A stretch of DNA of 64,000 bases from contig OX291545.1 in assembly GCA_946406115.1 (NCBI GenBank), forward strand, positions 21,881,153 through 21,945,152. The letters are read 5' to 3'. This stretch comes from Apoda limacodes. Lineage: Eukaryota; Arthropoda; Insecta; Lepidoptera; Limacodidae. The notes below the pieces were generated by a model that worked only from the letters and a program-made list of their open reading frames with translations, was not told where the DNA came from and searched no databases. This document shows positions 58,744-64,000 of the stretch, in pieces. A program made the position numbers and the translations under genes. Each line of letters starts with the position of its first letter. Positions within the stretch are counted from its first letter, which is position 1.

Positions 58744-60439
58744 ATTTTTTTATTATTTATTAGGAATATAAAATCTTGCACAGTGTGAATCACGCCTAGT
58801 GATAAGTAAATAATAATATAACATCCAGAGGCCTTGTAGCGTTCAAGAGCCTGACATTAAACAAGTGCATTAGCCTGCAAAGATACACGAATCAAAAATA
58901 GAGATATCTCTTAAATGTGACATGACATATCGGCTTATCACCTGTACCTACTTATACATTAGACAATAGGTACTTATTACTTAAGCAACTCTCTACTTTT
59001 GCTTTGTACTTATTTTTAAAGAAGACCATAATATTCTTAAATTATCTTTTTATTTATCATCAGATTTTGTAATAAATTTGAAAGAAACCATCCAAATTCC
59101 TGATAACGTAATGTTTTCATAGCTAATTTATAAACCTGCCTAACACATTACTTTAGTGGTATAAAAAACACATAGATTAAACTGTTATTGCAATAATATA
59201 TGTGATATATCGTAAATCTATGCTCACTGCGATGTATTTTTAACCGACTTCAAAAAGGTCTGCTGAATATGCATCAATTTTATTTTTTACAGACTTCAGA
59301 AAAAAGTGTAAAAGTCTAAAAAGATATATTTGTAATATTGTTCGAATTTCACAATGTATGATTGTGTGTATGTGTGTTGGTCCACGTATTTCTCAAAAGC
59401 TGGTGTAAGATTATAAGATATTAAACTTATTGTTAAAATAAACAATACAGCACATTCAGAACCTCACTAAAACGTAAAAAAAAACCTTACGCATAGTGTT
59501 TCTAAAAATAATGGTCCTAATGGTCCATCATCCCTAAAAGGTTAAAAACCACCGGTCTAGTATATTCACTGCTAATTGTTGAATTTCAATTTCATAATTT
59601 AATAAGTTAGATGTCCTCATTAAATATTTTTAGTAGTTATGGATTGGGAATTAAAAATCTACTTAAAACTAAAAAAAAAATAACTCCTAGACTAGTCATA
59701 GTTACAGAACATTGATCTACGGTAAAGATAGATAAAAACTATCAATAGAAAAAAAACACTTCTAAATGCAGTCAACACCAGTTACTTTAAAATTGTGTTT
59801 GTGTTTCCTTTGTTCGGTTTTTTTTGTTATTTTTTACCGACACTTATCAAGTTTCGTCTCACACTATGAGTCAGTCATTGAAAACATTTTTTTGCAATAG
59901 GTACCTAACTACGGAGTGTTTATTTATAAGAATTCTATATTCTTGCAATGAATCATAATAAAATAAACAAAGTACTAAGGTCGCGGCGCCCCAGTGGCCC
60001 CAGTAATAAGTAAATATAATAATAACAACTGGATAACACATCACAATAGTTAGTAGGTACCATAAAAGTGAACTGTGTTATTGACGTTATAATATATGTA
60101 TTTAATCCCTTGACTAGTGGGATTTACACTATTTTACGCTTGTTCCAGTCTAATTTTTCAATTTCATCGATCTAAAGGTACAGCTATGGTGGGCCATTCG
60201 TGTATCGGAAATGATACACGAATATTATTTCAGTTCAATAACTATGTAAAGTTTCATTAACTAATATGAATTAGTGTTTAAATAAACCGCCTCCAGATTT
60301 ATAGTCGGGTTTTGAGGTAACTTTGTGAATTCTTGAGAACATTTGATGGGATCGTGTTTTCGCCACATATAGTATGTAGCATCAACCCTCAACTTTACAA
60401 TTTATTTATTACAAAGTTATTGCTGCAGTAGTTTTGATG
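58744..60439. other. Non-coding stretch, probably upstream kinase intron
   Basis: AT-rich with no exon that I can support. A tiny ctttagtggtataaaaaa near 59151 resembles the LINE 3' terminus but is too short to call. Confidence 0.5.
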
Positions 60440-60735
60440 TAACATAGGATCATGCTCAGTAATCTGAGGTCGTATGGACCCTTAAGTAACGTCGGGCATG
60501 ATCAGACGTCGGATGGTGGTGGTTTATCCACGTTATGCTACAATTTTCTGAGTTCCTTCGCGCTTCGGAGGGCACATTAAACCGTTGGCCTTAGTTGATT
60601 TAATATGAGAGCAGGTACCTTTTTAACGGCTTTAATAGTACTCTGACGGTCAAGTGGCCACTAGTTTAACAACGTCCGCCATCCGCACTGGAGACCATCC
60701 GACCCTAAGGCAATGTCTGTTTTCCTGCAGACAGT
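60440..60735 (+). repeat. Relic repeat upstream of the kinase exon
   Basis: Contains cgcgcttcggagggcacatt, aaaccgttgg and ccgcactggagaccatccg, blocks I associate with common lepidopteran interspersed repeats. No coding frame. It lies about 260 bp before the kinase exon. Confidence 0.45.
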
Positions 60736-60995
60736 ACGTATAACGGCTGCGACATGGATACATTATACATTTGTCTAATTAAAATTTAAAAACAATGCTT
60801 TATAGTGATAAAAGTAACCTACATAGGTAGTTAGTATTCACACGTACCTTACACGTTATATCCGTCTTCGTCAGTCGCAAAGACAGAAAGTAAACTGTAA
60901 ACAAAGTTAAGCCGCCCCAGCCATTTTCGGGAAAGTGCCTACAAATGAAATTATTTACCTAATAAGTGCTATAACATTGATTGAATTTGTTTCAG

Positions 60996-61164
60996 GTACC
61001 GGCACGTTCGGGCGGGTGTGCTTGTGTCGGGACAAGGCGGCTGATGAGTACCTCGCCATGAAGATACTCTCCATGGCTGACGTCATACGGCTTAAACAAG
61101 TCGAACATGTCATGAATGAGAAAAATATACTATCTGAAGTCAACCACCCCTTCGTAGTAAACTT
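60996..61164 (+). CDS. Pka-C3: Internal exon of a cAMP-dependent-type protein kinase (Pka-C3/PRKX-like)
   Basis: Encodes the N-lobe of a Ser/Thr kinase of the AGC group. Visible in order: a glycine-rich loop GTGTFGRV, the ATP-anchoring lysine in AMKIL, the stretch VIRLKQVEHVMNEKNIL whose NEK glutamate matches the alpha-C Glu of PKA, and NHPFVVNL. The TFGRVCLC loop and VIRLKQ fit the Drosophila Pka-C3/human PRKX branch better than Pka-C1, which from memory has GTGSFGRV and VVKLKQ. The left border is a pyrimidine-rich tract ending ttgtttcag, and the right border is a perfect gtaagt donor, so the exon is 169 bp with a phase 1 intron before and a phase 2 intron after. The upstream in-frame ATG at 60935 is intronic and not the start. 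The kinase C-lobe and N-terminal exons are not in the window, apart from a possible ten bases at 63991. Product: cytoplasmic/nuclear protein kinase subunit phosphorylating Ser/Thr. Subfamily assignment rests on remembered family motifs. Confidence 0.88.
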
Positions 61165-61559
61165 GTAAGTACTTTTGTGAATATGGAGGATAAAAAGGAT
61201 CTATTTGTAGAAGGATATGTGGCATATTATATCTTTCCAGAGTAACTAAGCTCATGCTACACCACTGATAAACACATTTAAATTAAATCACACTTTTGTT
61301 AGATTTTTGCTAAATACCGAATAGATTTATTATTTTTATCATTGTACTAGTATGCAACACATGTAAAATCACATATTTTGTACATATGTTAAAATTAGGA
61401 CACATAATGAAAATCTGCAAGATTTTACCCGCTCATAGAACTAAGAATTATATTTGGACGTGGCCGAAGTTTTGGGTTGAAGGTTTTTATATTTTTTAAA
61501 GGAATATATAAAAAAATGGGTTGGTTGTATAAAAAATATAGGGCTGTAACCCCGATAAA

Positions 61560-61945
61560 TACTGCAAAAAAATCACGTTTGTTGTATGGGAGCCCTGAAA
61601 TATATTTTTTAATTTAATTTATTTTTGAAGTGAATATATAACTAAATATTCTGTAAATATTTCAAGCGCCTTCTGTTTCCGTTATCAATATCAAGCAAAA
61701 CAATAAAAAAAAATTACGTTTGTTACGTGGGAGCCCCCTTAAATATTAATTTTATTCTGTTTTTTAGTATTTGTTGTTATAGCAACATGGCAACAGAAAT
61801 ATATCATCTGTGAAAATTTTAACTGTCTAACTATAACGGTTCATGAAATACAGCCTGGTGACGGACAGACAGACGGATGGACGGACAGCGAAGTCTTAGT
61901 AATAGGGTCCCGTTTTGTACCCTTTGGGTACGGAACCCCAAAAAA
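61560..61945 (-). mobile_element. GGGTTCCGTACC-family element in the kinase intron
   Basis: Minus-oriented copy: the head lies at 61945 (rc of gtacggaacccc), with the gacagacagacgg tract and cagcctggtgacgg block as in the 10.4-kb copy. The segment cgtttgtt...gggagccc occurs twice (about 61577 and 61716), so it is rearranged or two copies are joined. Confidence 0.75.
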
Positions 61946-63174
61946 GTGAAAAATAAGCTGATATGATGAATCTGAAACTTTCATCAAAGATGTTTTTTCC
62001 TGTTATAATTAGGTTGAATATTTATTTTACATGCTGGAATAAGGTGACGTCTCCATATATTTTCGTAGTATCACAACAATATTACTGTTTATAAGCACTG
62101 TCAGAATATTCAATTATACATGAATGCGACGCATGCCTACGTCATCGTCGCCTAGAGTGACTTCCAGACTGGCGTTTTAGGCGCGGAGCCAGCATTTCTG
62201 CTACTAGCTTTACGATTACCAATCGAACTGTCAATATTAAGCGTAATCCATTACTGCGTTGCTTTTGCTACAATGTGTTTATGTATTGAAAACCTACAAT
62301 GTATGCAGAAGGATGTAGAAAACATGTATTATGGCATTAACTAGTGGTGGCGCCAAATACTGCAGCCATTTTAGAATGTGCCAAGCATGAGACCTTACGT
62401 GGCGTGAAATTCACCATCAGCTATCATCTACATTACCGACACTGTCACTGCAACATTATTTAAAGACATGTTCGAACTGAAGTTGATGTTGAATGAATTC
62501 TTGGCGGCTTAGCGGGTACGCTTGGCTAGAAGCTTTAATGAAAAACCGTGTTCGTGGATCGGGATACCATACCTGGTGCATACACAATATACCTATCTAA
62601 CTGGCCAAATCGAAATGTACAAGTAGCTAGCTTTTAGCAAGTTTTAATTTTTTTTGACACATTTTTTTTACGCCGGATCCGCTGGGTAGACCTGACTAAA
62701 ATTAAAAATTTGTTTTTTTATCAAACAAAAGTTTGTTAATCGTGTGTCCTTGGTTCTTTTCACTGTTTTTTTTAAATTTTTGGCGAACAAAACTCCAAAG
62801 GTCTAAGTGCTATGCGTTTACAACTTTGGTAAATCATAGCCGTAATAGTGCTTTAGACCCATAAAGCATTTTTTGATAACAATGATGTTTAATACACATA
62901 TTGTTATTTCATATCACTGTTATTATTATTTCATATATTTCAATAAGGATCTCAGTGAGTTGAGATGTAGTTGCACTACTCACGCACGTTTAGTTAATTA
63001 CAAATCGCATCATCCTTGTTTTTACTTAAGTTTTTGTCACCTAGTGTTGCCTCTAAATCTAAAAGGATCGTTAAAATGAAATCTGATCTTTCAATATTAG
63101 CCTAAGTTAGACTAAATTAAGTTCTTGCTTATATCTTGCATCTAATGTCATGCATCTAAGTATTATTAAGGCTG

Positions 63175-63690
63175 CGGTATAGGCTAGACCGCTAAAATAC
63201 GCCGTTTTTGTGCAAATTTTGTGGCTAAACTATAACATATAAAGGATTGAAAAAAAAAAAAAATTTTATAAAACTTGCTTTTGTCTAGTGCATTACCTTA
63301 CTAATTGATTTTCATTTATTGTATTTAATGCAATAAAAAATCTGGAAGTGACCATTGTTTCAACACTTATGCAAATTAAATTAATTTAAAGCGTGTTTTG
63401 CATTTGCTTGTAATGAAAGTAGGTTAAATAATTAGAATAGCTTGTTATCTAGTGCAAAGACTCTAAATTGTAGCAAAAAGTCAAAAAATGTGACTACAAA
63501 ACGGTAATAACGTTAAATTCCATACAAAAAAATTAAAAATTACGGTATAAATTACTTAAGAAGTATATAACATATATATCTCATAGTAATGTATAAAACA
63601 TTATCTAATGATTTATAGTGCATTTACATACACAACGTTAGAATTACAGAAATTAGCTTTCTGGCCTATATCGCCGTCTTAACCAGAAAT
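63175..63690. repeat. Diverged dispersed repeat, copy 2
   Basis: Same ordered blocks as 16860-17362 (cttgcttttgtctagtgca, gattttcatttatt, gttatctagtgca, acagaaattagctttctgg). It lies inside the presumed kinase intron. Confidence 0.55.
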
Positions 63691-63990
63691 CTGAGTATAC
63701 ACCTTAAAGACGACTTTGGCTTGCAGTGACCGATGTCCTTTTGTGTAATGTTTGGAGGTGTATATTCTATTCCAAGTCATTATCTGATTTGTTAATTTTA
63801 ATAACAATGAAACGAAAACAAAACATTTTGCGTGAATGTGTATGTATTTGTTTGCCGCCTTTAAAGTTAGTTTTAACCCATAAAAAGCCCTATGTCAGAA
63901 TAGTTGTAACTCTTTATGCAACTCAAACTGTGCTTGCTGCCCGGCCTACTAGGCCATCACCGACTGGTCTCATGTGTTTATTGTTATCAG

Positions 63991-64000
63991 GCGGTGGTGG
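63991..64000 (+). CDS. Pka-C3: Possible start of the next kinase exon, cut by the window end
   Basis: The window ends ten bases after a pyrimidine-rich tract and CAG. The preceding kinase exon ends in two bases of a codon (TT). Joining TT to the first base here gives Leu, followed by Arg-Trp-Trp. In PKA-type kinases the residues after HPFxxxL include an aromatic/Trp pattern (for example LFWTW or LEWS as I recall them), so phase and residues are both plausible. Ten bases are too few to be sure. Confidence 0.4.

Larger units (their letters stand above)
61165..63990 (+). other. Intron following the kinase exon
   Basis: Starts with a consensus gtaagt donor. It contains a minus-oriented GGGTTCCGTACC-family element (61560-61945) and a diverged repeat at 63175-63690 that also occurs near 17 kb. 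The remaining sequence is AT-rich with no exon I could support. The right end is set only by the tentative acceptor at 63990. Confidence 0.55.

Noticed and set aside
59144..59168. LINE 3' terminus (ctttagtggtataaaaaa)
   Set aside because: Only about 18 bases match and no upstream LINE sequence is present.
60935..60995. ATG at 60935 as the start of the kinase ORF
   Set aside because: The stretch up to 60995 reads as intron ending in a pyrimidine-rich tract and CAG, and the kinase similarity starts exactly after it.

Overview
This is AT-rich eukaryotic DNA, most likely from a moth or butterfly. The evidence is a mix of repeats I associate with lepidopteran genomes: interspersed tails beginning 'TTTGCCCGCGG', the 'GGGTTCCGTACC' element family, a tRNA-derived SINE with a clear B box, and several copies of one LINE whose ORF carries endonuclease and reverse transcriptase. 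There is one recognisable host coding exon. No operons, CRISPR arrays or complete rRNA/tRNA genes were seen.

Host gene. A single 169-bp exon (60996-61164, +) with clean AG/GT splice borders encodes the glycine loop, VAIK-type lysine and alpha-C glutamate of a cAMP-dependent-type kinase of the Pka-C3/PRKX subfamily. The last ten bases of the window (63991-64000) may be the start of the next exon, because splice phase and residues fit. The rest of the window is therefore probably upstream intron or intergenic DNA, with 2.8 kb of the following intron.

Mobile DNA. One LINE family occurs as a nearly complete minus copy (19.4-22.7 kb, 856-aa ORF plus one frameshift), a young 5'-truncated minus copy (35.6-36.96 kb), two decayed plus copies with internal deletions (6.1-8.7 kb and 48.6-51.1 kb) and small fragments near 0.14, 2.7, 43.0 and 57.1 kb. 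The 6.1-8.7 kb copy appears to be inserted inside an older repeat whose two halves remain at 5.88-6.10 and 8.72-8.76 kb. A second, unrelated LINE relic lies at 28.97-29.57 kb. A degenerate, intron-containing tyrosine recombinase gene of Crypton type lies at 39.1-40.4 kb on the minus strand. A non-tRNA retroposon has perfect target-site duplications at two sites (1.24-1.59 kb and 40.44-40.80 kb).

Other structure. A 24-bp unit is repeated 19 times without visible variation (24927-25382) and is open in a frame on each strand. A 564-bp tandem duplication (46411-47538) carries a segment resembling the internal promoter region of 5S rRNA; further 5S-like copies lie near 41.4-41.65 kb, and a tail-only copy near 48.5 kb. 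There are long inverted repeats at 31790-32066, 11147-11285, 41246-41367 and 55978-56172. Long stretches hold only AT-rich DNA with no gene I can support.
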